DNA of 64,000 nucleotides from Loripinus fragilis (GCA_964019695.1 OZ026520.1:27996120-28060119); one strand, 5' to 3'. Positions 21,684 through 33,106 are shown, numbered from the stretch's first letter. Numbers and translations are program-made. Notes: generated by a model from the sequence alone, not told the origin.

Positions 21684-22667
21684 TAGTTAAGCCTCAGATG
21701 GGCCACCACCCGAAGCGGTGCCCCCTCTGAAAAACCCTCCACTTCTGTTTTCTTTCATTACTATGATCTTCCCTCTGCTGATTTTTAAGTTTCTTTCTCC
21801 TTGTTCCTCTCTTAATCTTCTCTCTGCTCTTAAATCAAATGCTCTCTTCCGTTGAATTTTCATCAAATCTGGAGTGAAGTATATATTGTTAAAAATATCA
21901 TTTTCACAATTCCTCAGCAGACTATTTGCCTTTAATATTTGTCTTTTTTGATCAAACACATCTACGGTGAATCTTAGGGGCCTACATTTCACTGTTCCAT
22001 CTAAGTTATTTTCTCTCCTGCCAAGCCTTACTAGTTTATTCACTGTGATGACATCAGGCACTAAGTTCATTTTGTTTTCCAACAGATTGTTCAGGAATTC
22101 CAGATCTTCTTGCTGCCTTTCACCTACATCACTTCTCTTACTTTCAGGGAGATTCAGACATATCAGGTTAAGTTTTCTGCTCTCAATTTCTTTGAGTTCT
22201 GCAACTTCCTCACTGACAAGGTCTTTCACTGTATCTGGTGATACACAGGATTTATTTTCCAGGGACTCAACTCTCTTATTAAGGGCTTCACATTTCTCTT
22301 CAACATTACCAACTCTGATTAATAGTTTTTGCACCCCAGGGACAGCATGAGCACAGTGATTACAGTACCATGATGCATTTTCAATTGTGGTTAGTGCTTC
22401 AAAAACATTCCTGGTAAGATCCAAACATTGATTGCAGTAAGGGGACTCACAGAACCCACACCTGAGCTTCTTTTGTTGTCTTTCAAATGGTTTGAGGCAG
22501 CTATTACATTTCTCGAAAAGGCATTGCTGGACTTTCTGAGATGGGGTCGACTGTTTACTTTTATTACACATTTTAATGTAATTGTGGTCAACTGGGCCTT
22601 TGGCGCCAGTTTTCTCATCCATGATTTCTGATTTACTTCTTGTTTCAGGCATCATCAAAGAATGCAT
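21684..22667 (-). CDS. Intact LINE ORF1-like protein with PHD-like finger (326 aa)
   Basis: The 326-residue frame starts at an ATG directly preceded by an in-frame TGA. Residues about 55-105 form a zinc finger: CNSCLKP, then RCGFCESPYCNQC, then WYCNHC. The spacing and the Trp before the last pair are those of a PHD finger, with Cys where His is usual. A coiled-coil-like segment (VGNVEEKCEALNKRVESLE) follows. Next comes a region with LNLICLNLPES…LVRLGRR…PLRFTVDV and a basic end, as in ORF1 nucleic-acid chaperones. PHD fingers are known in ORF1 of CR1-like LINEs. No ORF2 follows; an A-run begins about 65 bases after the stop. It lies in the MANBAL intron, 69 bases from the exon 1 donor and in the same orientation. 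Probable role: RNA-binding protein of a retrotransposon. Confidence 0.82.
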
Positions 22668-22735
22668 TCAGATAGAAGATCTAGGCCGAGTTTTGACTGA
22701 ATTTATGTGAATTTAACGGGAAGACACGAACTTAC

Positions 22736-22864
22736 ATCTTCATTTTCACTCTGAGGAATGAATACCACAGAGAATATACAAATTAACTGAAATAAAGCTC
22801 CAACGAATAGACCATAATACAAAATATTGTCTAGCAAAGTTGGCTCATCCAAAGCAATCGCCAT
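22736..22864 (-). CDS. MANBAL: MANBAL homologue, exon 1 (N-terminal, membrane segment)
   Basis: On the minus strand AAAAATGG starts a 43-codon exon that stops at a GAAGAT|GTAAGT donor in phase 0. The product contains DEPTLLDNILYYGLFVGALF followed by QLICIFSVVFIPQ. This matches the conserved core of vertebrate MANBAL (Pro-Thr-Phe-Leu-Glu-Asn, YGLF-GA-FQLIC). Residues about 13-36 form a single transmembrane segment. Exon 2 lies 8.5 kb away at 14134-14232 and joins in frame. The molecular role of MANBAL (named for its position beside the mannosidase beta A gene in mammals) is not known. Start choice rests on the A at -3, G at +4 and similarity; no other ATG precedes it closely. Confidence 0.88.
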
Positions 22865-22903
22865 TTTTTCACTGTTAATGGAACTGCTTGATTGAACTTT
22901 GGA

Positions 22904-22913
22904 TTATATTTTA
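22904..22913 (-). promoter_or_regulatory. Possible TATA-like box upstream of MANBAL
   Basis: AAAATATAAT on the minus strand lies about 40 bases upstream of the start codon. Weak evidence: if used, the 5' leader would be under 20 bases. Confidence 0.2.
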
Positions 22914-22929
22914 CTGTTAACCAGTCATA

Positions 22930-23290
22930 TGACCGGCGCATCGAATATAAGGCTAATCGAACATAATCTGCCCGAACTCCCCAGTGCTTAAATTTAATCT
23001 CAATCCAAAATTGGCTGTGTTAACGGCGTACGCCGTTGCCTCGCCTGCGCTATCCGGCTCCGGATGGGTGGTAAGCCGCTGCAATCGAACAAGAAAGCAC
23101 AACAGTACTTACTTTGTGGTACGAACCGTTAAGAGGCGAAACAGGCCTCGCCACTTCCACGCCTTGGTTGAAATTTGCGAGATCGGCATACGCCGGAAGT
23201 GCGCCTATCAGGTGAGCCGCCACGTGATCCAAATCAATCGAGTGGCCCGCCGGTTATAGACTTCAACTGGCTTACGCCCAGAAAAGCCAG
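22930..23290. promoter_or_regulatory. CpG-rich stretch upstream of MANBAL, with CACGTG
   Basis: This is the most CpG-dense part of the neighbourhood, between the MANBAL start and a microsatellite. It contains the palindrome AACGGCGTACGCCGTT (about 23022-23037) and an E-box CACGTG at 23221. It is a plausible promoter region for the minus-strand gene. It could equally be a fragment of an unrelated repeat. Confidence 0.35.
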
Positions 23291-23314
23291 AGAAACGATA
23301 GTGACGACAATGTA

Positions 23315-23638
<324 letters not shown>

Positions 23639-23819
23639 TTCATATTCTGCCATACGCCCTCGAGGACATATTAGGCAGTTATGGGCTGTCGAGCAATGTT
23701 AGTAGAAAAGAAAAAGAATAAAAGCAAGATAGTCAAGGGGAATAAAAGATGATAGGTTAAAAATAGTGAAGTTGAGATAAAAATCAGGTTAAAAACAACA
23801 GTGTCAGGATCTAGGGTCT

Positions 23820-24830
23820 TGAGTGTTGCAGTTTGCTCACAGCGACCTTGAAGGCTTCAAGGTCCGACCTTGAAGGCTTCAAGATCTTGCGAACTAACAA
23901 CAGACTCTGGGAGGGCATTCCACTGGACTATGACCAGTGGAAAGAATGGGTACTTATGATAGTTCCTGTTTGTATGAATCTGACGAAATGTCATTGAGAT
24001 ACAGTGACGGGACACTGGACGTAATCTGGGAGGGATACTGCCACAATTCCATGGACCATCTTGTAGAAGAGGCAAAGGCGGGCATCCGCCCGTCTTTGCT
24101 TAAGGGATCTCCAACTGAGTTGGTCAGGCATAGCTGTTACGCTTGGCCTGTAATCATAATAACTGGTCGTCCAGCGTGCGGCCCTTCAAGCTGGAGTGTT
24201 TTTTTTCCCATAGTGCAAAGGTCCTAAATGGGGGCCGCATACTTCATCTGGGGACGGACAAGCGTATTATAGGCGGTTTCTCTCACTTTTTCTTAATTTA
24301 ATATTTCTCCGTATGTAACCCAAAGTTCTATTTGCATTTCCATTAATACGGTCAATGTGGGAGTTCCAAGATAGGACACTGAAGATGTCAACCCCAAGTA
24401 CTTAGCACTTGTGACAACTTCCAAGATCTGACCATGTAAAGTATACACTGTGTTGATTGCTTTCCTGGCCGTTGTCACCCGCACCATCTGGCACTTAGAG
24501 GGGTTGAATTCCATGTCCCACTGGGCATCCCACAATGATAGTTTATCCAGGTTGTTTTGTAGCACTGTGCCATCATTCAAGCCTCCAATTGTTAGGTACA
24601 CTGCCGTGTCATCGGCAAAGGGTCGCACTTGCGATGACAGCTTTTCTAGGAGGTCGTATATGAATACAAGAAATAGGATAGGCCCCAAGATTGAGCCCTG
24701 AGGTACCACAGAGCTCCCTATTCCTCACCTTCAATAACGACCGTCTGCGACCTGGAGGCTCGGATCCAGGACAGTGCATTTTCTCTGATCCCATACTGGT
24801 GGAGCTTTCGGATGAGCTTTGAGTGTTATA
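23820..24830 (-). pseudogene. LINE reverse transcriptase fragment, frame-broken
   Basis: On the minus strand, LIRKLHQYGIRENALSWI and RSQTVVIEGE (about 24830-24730) precede VPQGSILGPILFLVFIYDLL in another frame. The RT catalytic box FADDTAVY then follows near 24620. Further frame changes lead to NPSKCQMVRVT and SAKYLG. The C-terminal end near 23870-24000 has HTNRNYHKYPFFPLVIVQWN followed by ALPESVVSSQDLEAFK. Order and motifs are those of ORF2 in CR1/Jockey-like LINEs. It is 5'-truncated and carries at least three frameshifts. Its 3' region runs into the GATA-type microsatellite, which may be its tail. Confidence 0.88.
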
Positions 24831-25277
24831 TAGTGTTTGTTCCAACTGTTAGCATCCACCCCAAAAACGAGTGGACCTTAAGCGTTGTTCGCACTGTTAT
24901 ATTATCCTCTAAGTACTGCATTTTTCAGTTACAGTTACATATCAACAAGCGTCTGGTCAGTCTCTATAATGTTTATCTAGAAATGCCCCTATTTTAAAAA
25001 AAAAAAAAAATTGAAAAAGTAATGTTTGCAGACAGTGAGAACCAAGGTCGGGCAACCCCGACGTGTGGAGTCGGACCTACACATGTTTATGCCTACATGT
25101 CTCACTACTCGCAAAAGTGCTTTCATGAAGATATTATGTTTGGGGAAATGCAAAGAGTACGGACCCGATCCGACGTCGCAATGCAGTAGGTAACGTTTCA
25201 TTGAAATAGTGTTATATCTTTCAATTTAGAATGTAAGTAATTCAGTACCATCATTAGGGATTTTAATTTTGCATCGG

Positions 25278-25343
25278 CGAGCAGCGAAGGCTCAGACGAG
25301 CCAGTGCATCTGCAAAGTCTGGTTAGAGCCTTCGCTGTTCGCA
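25278..25343. repeat. Hairpin GCGAGCAGCGAAGGCTCAGA
   Basis: GCGAGCAGCGAAGGCTC pairs imperfectly with GAGCCTTCGCTGTTCGC. Similar fold-backs lie at 33973-34037 and 38071-38140, so this is a dispersed short family. Confidence 0.65.
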
Positions 25344-25349
25344 TACACA

Positions 25350-26660
25350 AAATATGGTGGCAGATGAAGACTCAGACAAAAATAGACCAATACCTTCACT
25401 CACAAAGGCTTTAACTAGACACGTCCTGACAAAAGCTATTTGCTTTTTCTAGGCAACGATCAACAAAGGCAATGATCAGGCTGCACGTTTGTGAAAGCTG
25501 ATATACGCCCTTGTTTTTCTCAAACAATCCATACGGATAACAAGTATACTACTAATAGTAAACAAACGACATATTCATTTTTCGTATTTTAATTAAACGG
25601 ATATCACATAATTTTTATGCTACTATAATAACAGTTTTTTGACATCGAACAATACTGTCGCTGGCAAGACTGCATAGTCGAGCTGTCTGATCAGCGCATT
25701 TATCGTTTTGCTAAAAACGAAAACCAGTTTCTCATAGACATGGTTGCATTAAGACTTTATTAAGAATACTCATTTGGCCAATATGGCGTAGTGGCTAAAA
25801 TCTGCAGGTGCTCTGAAGTTTGAGCTGTTACACAACCAATATGCACGTTTGCTCCGAATTTCAGAAATAATCATAAGAGTTGCTTAGTATAGTTTATATT
25901 TTTGTGCTGAATAAAATAAAAACAAAATAAAAAATAAGTAAAATATTACCTTGAAGTTAGCCGATTCTTGCCTATCCACTCTCTTATTTATATCCATCAC
26001 AAATTTTAGATTTTTGCACAAACATGTAGTTTAATATGTGATCTAGCAAACACGAAATATGAAATCTTCAAAATTCATTTCATAATGTCACTATTCTTGC
26101 TGAATCGATAACACCCAATCCTCATACGATAGCCATTGACAATAATATAAATGTCAGTTATACAGGTAAGTTTACACGCATTATTATCTAGAGGTCTGCT
26201 GAATGTGAGTCTGCATTCCCTTAGCTGGTTCTTACGCACCTCTACATGCCAACAGTCTTCTCAGAAAGCATGTGAGGATGACCAGTGAATAACACAACCA
26301 CAGACCAATCCACAGCACTATGTGGAAGAAGCACAAACAATGGCTGCCACACGACAGCAAGTGTACAATTTGAGATAAGCAACTCTATCTTTTTCAGCCA
26401 GATGATTGCAAAAGTGGACAGGGCATTACAAAACCCTTATTTTGTGCCTTAAGTCCTATTTTACCTCAATAGTCGACAGAGACACTATCAGACTGGACAA
26501 ACCAAGTCATTGTCGGTTGCATCATTCGGCATGAAAAATTCTGCTATTATAGCTATGTTTTCATTTGTGTGAGTTGCTTACCGTGTTCCTGTATTATTAT
26601 ATTTCCACCATACAACCACTGTCACGATGCGTTGGATGTTTCTATTAAATGTGCTTGTTC
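25350..26660. other. Non-coding, no element recognised
   Basis: No open frame with domain or splice support, and no strong repeat structure. Confidence 0.35.
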
Positions 26661-26869
26661 TTAGTCAAAAATCAGTCTGCGCTCCATAACAGTATAAAAA
26701 GTGTGAGCTGTCAAGGTCGTGCCTACGTGTACATAAAAAACGCACTTGCGTACAACTCGGCGCCACTAGTATTTTTTCATAAACCACTAACTCTGATTTT
26801 TGGATGAAAAATACACTACTAATAGTATCAACGATTGCACCCCTGGGAAATTTTATAATCCTTTTTTGT

Positions 26870-27015
26870 CGTCTGATGATTTTTTCAGGATCAAATTTTT
26901 CAAACAAATAATCTTAGGAATATCATCTGAGTGTCAAGCAGATTGGATCCAGATCAGGTCAGACGTTTTGTCGGGCCTGATCTAGGTCCAATCTTTTTGC
27001 AATGGTTATCAGCAG
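26870..27015. mobile_element. Partial MITE with GGATCCAGATCAG hairpin
   Basis: GATTGGATCCAGATCAGG (26941) pairs with CCTGATCTAGGTCCAATC. The flanks GTCGTCTGATGATTTTTTC and ATCAGCAGACGAC are shared with copies at 30.55-30.73 and 31.57-31.74 kb. Those copies end in AGAGTTAA, suggesting a TTAA-target element. Confidence 0.6.
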
Positions 27016-27445
27016 ACGACACCTAGATCATGTGTCTTGAGAGCTAGTTTTAGCCATGTGAATGCTCTACACCAGAGCTTTGCCCCCTGGTCCTAATCTG
27101 GAGTGTATATTCTATAAAATGCCTCAGGTACGCAACTGGTAGATACCAAAATAGATGAGAGCTGAGCTGCCACCTTTTTGATTAAACAGTACTTCCTATT
27201 TTTTTTTTAATTATTTTTATGTTCTATTCATTGTAAGAAGCAATACAACTTAATGGACTAAATCTTGTTTTGGCATTTAAAAAGTATCAACTCTACACGT
27301 AATCAATAGCAGCTAAATTTTTACTCTTGTTTTTCAGTGCATGGAATTAAATGCTGATACATTTTCAGCGTGTTGCACTATGGCGATCTGGTGGGAAGCC
27401 CATACTGGCGATGATTTTTATTTTACTTCATTGTCATCCAGCAAC

Positions 27446-27815
27446 TTAAAGCTGCATGGTCTGTAACTATGAACATTTTTCGAAAAAAAAATCTTTTTAA
27501 ATCATTTGTAAAAGTAGAATTAAGTTATGTTGTCACAATAAATCTAATTTCTACAGCTGATAACTGCATAGAAAAGTGAATTATCTTATAAAAACAGGTG
27601 TTTTTTCTCTTGTTTGTAATTATTTACGTCCCTCCAATAATTCTAGACAGTTAATTTTTAACATAAATGCTGTTGTTTTGGACAAATAATTTGTTAATTA
27701 TTACGAAAAATGTAAAATGTATACCTTACATTTAGTATTTTTACTGTGTTCTTGAAAAATAGAAACATCATTTCTAAAATGAAAAGATCAAAAGTTACAG
27801 ACTATGCAGCTTTAA
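27446..27815. mobile_element. TTAA-bounded MITE (TTAAAGCTGCAT family), copy 1
   Basis: Ends TTAAAGCTGCATGGTCTGTA and TTACAGACTATGCAGCTTTAA are inverted repeats with TTAA at each edge. The ~370-bp interior (for example TATTTACGTCCCTCCAATAA) is almost the same as the copy at 49893-50266. It is non-coding. Confidence 0.82.
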
Positions 27816-27819
27816 AAGC

Positions 27820-28355
27820 TTTGTCACTTTTTTCTTTTTCCTCTGTTAAATCGTGGTATGTCTACGCTCTTACGGAGGTTTAAGCCCAAAAGCACATGTT
27901 ATTGCCATGCCTTGCACGCTGGGAGTCCCGCTCGTATTTGCTTCCAGTGTTACAAACTGCTGAGAAGATTGTTACATCGTAAAACACAATAGTAAGTACT
28001 TAATATTCTAGACTCCAAAAAAGTATTTCACTATGATTATGGATATTTTTCACTATTTAACGTTCGTATTGCCATAATGTACACTTTTCACCAATAAATG
28101 ATTATTTATTTGAACTGAACTGTAGATTTACATATCACGCCCAACCTTGGCCTTTGAGATCGCTAATAATAAATAGCAAATTGGATTTCGTCATAATTTA
28201 AATATGCAAATTACTTATCCAATGAAAGATATTTTTATATTGCACATTTTTTTAGATAAGTAGGTCTAAACCAAGACTACATGTGGCGTTCTGCCACAAG
28301 AAATTGTGACTGGCGAAAAAATGTGATTAACCTTATGTAGACTGGGTAATATTTT
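27820..28355. other. Non-coding, no element recognised
   Basis: AT-rich sequence with no supported gene or repeat. Confidence 0.3.
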
Positions 28356-28358
28356 CCA

Positions 28359-30292
28359 CCTGGTTTGATGCAATAAACCCAAATATGTCACTGAAGATTG
28401 CTTTTATCTTAGCAAACATATTTGATGAAATGCCTCCTGTGACATTTTATCTGGTCTTCACAAATTGCCTATTAATGTGATTTACCCTTATTCCGCCAAC
28501 ATATTTATGTCCTGAAAATGTCGTCTGTGTTTTAGCTCACCTGAGCTGAAGGCTCAAGGTGGGCTATTGTGATCGGTCTTTGTCTGTCGTCCGTCCGTCC
28601 GTCATCCGTCCTTCGTCCGTACATACTTAAACATTTTCTTTAAACGACATCTCCTGAACCACTGGTCCAAATTTCATATAACTTCACATGAATGTTCCCC
28701 ATGATGCCCTCTTTCATAATTGCATAAATGGTTCCGCTTCACTGAGCAGGAGGGTCGCCAGGGCTCCAGAGATTTTTTTTTAAAAAGACATCTCCTCCTG
28801 AACCACTGACCCATATTCAAAATAATTACACAAAATTGTTCCTCTATCAAAACTGCACAAATGGTTATGCTCCGCTAACAAAAGGACTGCCAGAGCTCCA
28901 GATAAGAAATACCTTAAAACGACTTTTCCTCCTGATCCACTGGTCCAAGTTCAAAATAATTTCACAGGGTTGTTCCTCATGATGCCTTCTTCCAATACTG
29001 CACAAATTGTTCCAGTCCGCTGAACAAAGAGGCTGCCAGAGCTTTATAAGAAATGTCTTTAATCGACTTTTCCTCCTGAACCTGGTTTGATGCAATAAAC
29101 CCAAATATGTCACTGAAGATTGCTTCTATCTTAGCAAACATACTTGATGAAATGCCTCCTTCTGTGACATTTTATCTGGTCTTCACTAATTGTCAATTAA
29201 TGAGATCAACCCTTTTTCCGCCAACATATTTTTGTCCTGAAAATGCCGCCTGTTTTTTTTTTAGCTCAGGGTGAGCTATTGTGATTGGTTGTCCGTCCGT
29301 CCGCCATCTGTCTGTCAGTCCGTAAACTTTTTCTTTAAATAACATCTCCTCCTGAACCACTGGCCCAAATTTCATATTACTTCACATGAATATTCCCCAT
29401 GATGCCCTCTTTCAAAATTGCATAAACGTTTCCGCCCCACCGAACAGGAGGGCCGCCAGAGCTCCAGATAAGAAATCTTTAAAACGACATCTCCACCTGA
29501 ACCAATTCAAAATAATTTCACAGAATTGTATCTCAGGATACCCTCTACCAAATTGCACAAATGGTTACGCTCCGCTGAACAATAGGGCTGCAAGAGCTCC
29601 AGATAAGAAGTACCTTTAAACGGCATTTCATCCTGAACCACTGGTTCAAATCCAAAATGATTTCACAGGATTGTTCCTCATGATGCCTTCTTCCAAAATT
29701 GCACAAATGGTTACAGTCCACCGAACAAAGGGCTGCCAGAGCTCCAGATAAGAAATGTCTTTAAACGACATCTCCTCCTGAACCACTGGTCCATATTTCA
29801 TTTAACGTCATATGAATGTTTCCCATGATGTCCTCTTTCAAAATTGCATAAATGATTCCGCTCCACCGAACAGGAGGGCCGCCGGAGCTCCAGATAAGAA
29901 ATCTTTTAACAACATCTGCACCTGAACCACTGACCCAAATTCAAAATAATTCCGTAGATTTGTTCCTCATAATGCCCTCCACCAAAATTGGACATATGGT
30001 TACACTCCGCTGAACAAAAGGGCTGCCAGATATTCAGATCAGAAATACCTTTAATCGACATTTCCTACTGAATCACTGGTCCAAATTCAAAATAATTTCA
30101 CAGAATTGTTCCTAATGAAACCTTCTGCCAAAATTGCACAAATGGTTCGGGCCTGTGAGCAAAGGGGCTGTCAGAGCTAATTTCACAAAATTGTTCCTCA
30201 TGATGCACTCTACCAAAATTTCACAAATGGTTCAACTCCACTGATCAGTCATTCTCAGGTGAGCGACCCAGGGCCCAAGGACCCTCTTGTAA
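28359..30292. mobile_element. Tandem-repeat element (AGCTCACCTGAGC / TCAGGTGAGCGACCC ends), partly duplicated
   Basis: The left edge TTTAGCTCACCTGAGC (28532) and right edge CTCAGGTGAGCGACCC (30255) are inverted ends typical of a very common bivalve repeat. The inside is a run of ~140-150-bp monomers with CATCTCCTCCTGAACCACTG and CAGAGCTCCAGATAAGAAAT. A segment starting CCTGGTTTGATGCAATAAAC (28359) outside the left edge recurs at 29080. So about 720 bp, including a second left edge at 29262, was duplicated in tandem. Open frames here are repeat artefacts. Confidence 0.75.
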
Positions 30293-30539
30293 CGTTTGCT
30301 ACATACATTCAAGTGCACACCAGGCTATAGATTTAATAATGTAAGCAAAATCGCTATGAGCCTTGATCAGACTTCTCTAGGTTTATATTGTTTGCAATAT
30401 AATAAGCAGACGAGTGACCAGACGACAAAAGTCATCACTGGCGAGAAAAGGGTTAACTTGTGGATACATTGGTTCGGTGCTGGCATATTTACTTGTGTCC
30501 AATCAAACAATATTATTTACTTTTAACATGCTGAGTAAT

Positions 30540-30736
30540 TTTGAGTACTTTTTATCGTCTGCTGATTTTTTCTTAAAAATTAACGTTTTCAAAATTAAAT
30601 CTTTCAGATATACCATCAAATGTGTCAAACTGTTTGGATCCAGATCTGAGCCGTCGTTTAGATGGACCTGATCTGGGTCCAAACTGTCTGCAAAGACAAT
30701 CAGTAGACGAAACTAGCAGGCAAAGAGTTAAACCTT
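30540..30736. mobile_element. Partial TTAA-type MITE with GGATCCAGATCTGAGCC hairpin
   Basis: GTTTGGATCCAGATCTGA (about 30633) pairs with the GACCTGATCTGGGTCCAAAC segment. The flank TCGTCTGCTGATTTTTTC is shared with its relatives, and the right end GCAGGCAAAGAGTTAA is the family terminus. Confidence 0.65.
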
Positions 30737-30753
30737 CCATACCAACCGACACA

Positions 30754-30967
30754 TACTGTAAAGCCTGCTTTAAGCGGCTACTCAAAAAGAAGACCAAAAC
30801 TTGGTTTTCAAAACCGATTATCGCTTAATGCAGGTCAAAAGTATTTACAGCATGATCCAGGGGAGAATTCTGCAATACTTTCGACCTTCCGATTAAGCCA
30901 CGGGCCATGTCTTTAAGACATTTGTTTTGTCTATTTTAAGTGGCCGCTTAAGACAGGTTTACTGTAC
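30754..30967. mobile_element. ACAGTAAA-type MITE, copy 1
   Basis: ACTGTAAAGCCTGCTTTAAG at the left and CTTAAGACAGGTTTACTGT at the right are inverted ends. Inside is a second fold-back with TTCTGCAATACTTTCGACC. Other copies are at 36180-36368 and 63022-63209. Confidence 0.7.
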
Positions 30968-31119
30968 AATGAATAGACGAATTATTAAACCACGCACTTT
31001 AAGATTTAATACTGACATGTCTCATGTTGGTCTGCACAGTTCTGATTTAAACAATCGTTCGAAATGGTAAAAGCAGGTACTTGTATCTTAACCAATTGAA
31101 GTTCAACAAACCCTTTAAC

Positions 31120-31320
31120 TTTCCCCTGCTAATGGCAACTTTTGTCGTCTATTGCGTATTTTTGCAAACAGGTTGGTTCCAGATAAGACCCGGCTAAAAA
31201 TCGGGCCTGTTCTGGATTCAAACTGTGTGAAACTCTGATGAGGCTATAAAAACAGCAATTTAATAATTCTGCAGACGACAAAAACATGCAAATTTACACA
31301 GCGCACGAAGAGTTAATATC
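31120..31320. mobile_element. Partial TTAA-type MITE, third copy
   Basis: GGTTGGTTCCAGATAAGACC pairs loosely with the GGCCTGTTCTGGATTCAAAC segment. GCACGAAGAGTTAA at the right is the family end. Confidence 0.5.
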
Positions 31321-31562
31321 GAAGAAGGAAGATAATTTATAATCGTTGTAAAATTCCTGTCATGATTAAACACTTAAACACAATGAACAAATAATATAAA
31401 TATACACAGTGTACAAAAATATAAATATACACAGTGTATATAAAGATTTTGTTGGAAGTTTTAAACAGTAAGTCATTAAGTTTATTCCTATATCTTAAGT
31501 CTGATCATAATGGTTACTAATTTTGCTTTTTTAAAAAATCCTATATCATACGAAATGGTAGC

Positions 31563-31742
31563 TAAAACAAAAAACTCTTTGCCTACTGGGGAATTATGCG
31601 AGCTTTCTTGTCGTCTGTTGATTTTTTTTTTCGAAAATTTCTTTCAGGAATACCATCAGAATGTCAACCAGTTTAGATCCAGATCAGACCCGACGTTTTT
31701 CGGGCAAGATCTGGGTCTTAACTGGTTGCAGTAGAGTTAATC
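31563..31742. mobile_element. TTAA-type MITE, fourth copy
   Basis: AACTCTTTGCCTACTGG at the left and GCAGTAGAGTTAA at the right are inverted ends. Inside are TTGTCGTCTGTTGATTTTTT and a GATCCAGATCAGACCCGACG hairpin. Confidence 0.6.
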
Positions 31743-32201
31743 ATTAACATCAGAAGTTAAACACTTTATGGGTGTTGATACCCAATTATAAAAAACACCC
31801 CAAAGAAAACAAAACAATCAAAACAAAACAAAACAACAAAAAGAACGCTTAAATATTTATGGTCCCACATTAGGGTTCTGTAACATTATAACGATTGTAT
31901 ACAGCTATTAGGGGTTCATTTTTTATATATCTATAGACAGGTTTTAAGCAGTTCTGTATCGAAACCAAATCCCTCCACCCACTCCCGACCGATACATTGA
32001 TGATCTCTGTTACATGTTGCATCATCACCCTTGAAGTTTCAGTGTCTTGGTGGGGGTGGGGGTGTATACAAGATTACGATCGCTAACATAGGACTAATTG
32101 CTGTTATAAATCCAACTGTATTGCGCTTTCAGAACATAGCTTAATCCATTCCAATCCGCACACATTACAGACTCTCTGTGATGAGACGCCGCTAGACAAA
32201 G

Positions 32202-32472
32202 CATGCAAAGTTTTGTCAGAGGGGGTCCAACTTTTTTTTTTAGAGGGGAAAGAGGACCCAAAAAAATATCACTGTAAGCGGGTCATCATCGACCCGCCAG
32301 CAAAACGCCATTTAAATGGTGTTTTGCTGGCGGGCCGATGGTGGCCCAGCATTGAATGCCGGATTGGTAGCTTTGTGATTTAAAGGGGACCAGTATTGTT
32401 AAGGATCCCTATATTTTTTGTAATTTTCCAGGGGGGGGTCCGGACCCCCTGTCCCCCTCTGGATCCGCACAT
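32202..32472. mobile_element. CATGCGCGGATCCAG MITE, copy A
   Basis: Contains TTTTGTCAGAGGGGGTCCAA near the left, the palindrome centred on CCATTTAAATGG with GCCAGCAAAACG / GTTTTGCTGGCGGGC arms, and CTCTGGATCCGCACATG at the right. The left end lacks GGATCCAG, a small deletion. The family recurs at 37.8, 54.4 and 57.5 kb. Confidence 0.8.
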
Positions 32473-32636
32473 GCAAAGTATTAATCATACAACGGACATT
32501 GCCTCCAGTTACTCTGTATATATAGTTGTTGTGATCTATCAAAGTGTACACTGCAGCGCATAAAAGCGATTTGTGTTTCTTGTGTAGAGAGCAGTCGAGT
32601 GTCGATCTTTTGACGATCTATAGCAAGTTTGTTTGT

Positions 32637-32638
32637 AT

Positions 32639-32669
<31 letters not shown>

Positions 32670-32766
32670 TCAGTTTCTTCTTCTTCTTTTTCTTTTTTTT
32701 CTTCTTCTTCTTTTTCTTCTTCTTCTTCTTCTTCTTCTTCTTCTTCTTCTTCTTCTTCTTCTTCTT

Positions 32767-32796
<30 letters not shown>
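32637..32796. repeat. (TTC)n microsatellite, about 160 bp
   Basis: Pure or near-pure CTT/TTC triplets. The three overlapping Ser, Leu and Phe homopolymer frames are artefacts. Confidence 0.95.
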
Positions 32797-32797
<1 letters not shown>

Positions 32798-32895
32798 ATA
32801 ATGGCTCCAATTTTTGATCATAAATATACTGTTGATCACATAGTAAGCGTCTGACAGTAAACCACTATCGGCCCGACCGTGAGCAAAACGCCATA

Positions 32896-33106
32896 GGGAG
32901 CGCAGTCACTGTGGCTCAGTGGTAGAGTTCTTGACTCGAGACCGAGGGGCCGCGGGTTCGAGCCTCACCAGCGTCACTGCGTTGTGGTCCTTGAGCAAGA
33001 CATATTTATCCTAGCTTAGTACTGATTCTAACCAGGAAGAGCCGTCCCTGTTTAACTGAAAAATTGTTGATTGGACGTAAAGAATCAATTCAAACAAAAG
33101 CAAAGC
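32896..33106 (+). mobile_element. tRNA-derived SINE (GGCTCAGTGGTAGAG family), copy 2
   Basis: A box TGGCTCAGTGGTAGAG, B box GGGTTCGAGCC, then the family body and a GTAAAGAATCAATTCAAAC tail. It has a few extra bases (TCACT) near the start. Confidence 0.82.

Noticed and set aside
21967..22350. 127-residue plus-strand frame
   Set aside because: Antisense shadow of the LINE ORF1.
32544..32854. Three overlapping frames of poly-Ser, poly-Leu and poly-Phe
   Set aside because: Translations of a pure TTC microsatellite in three frames.
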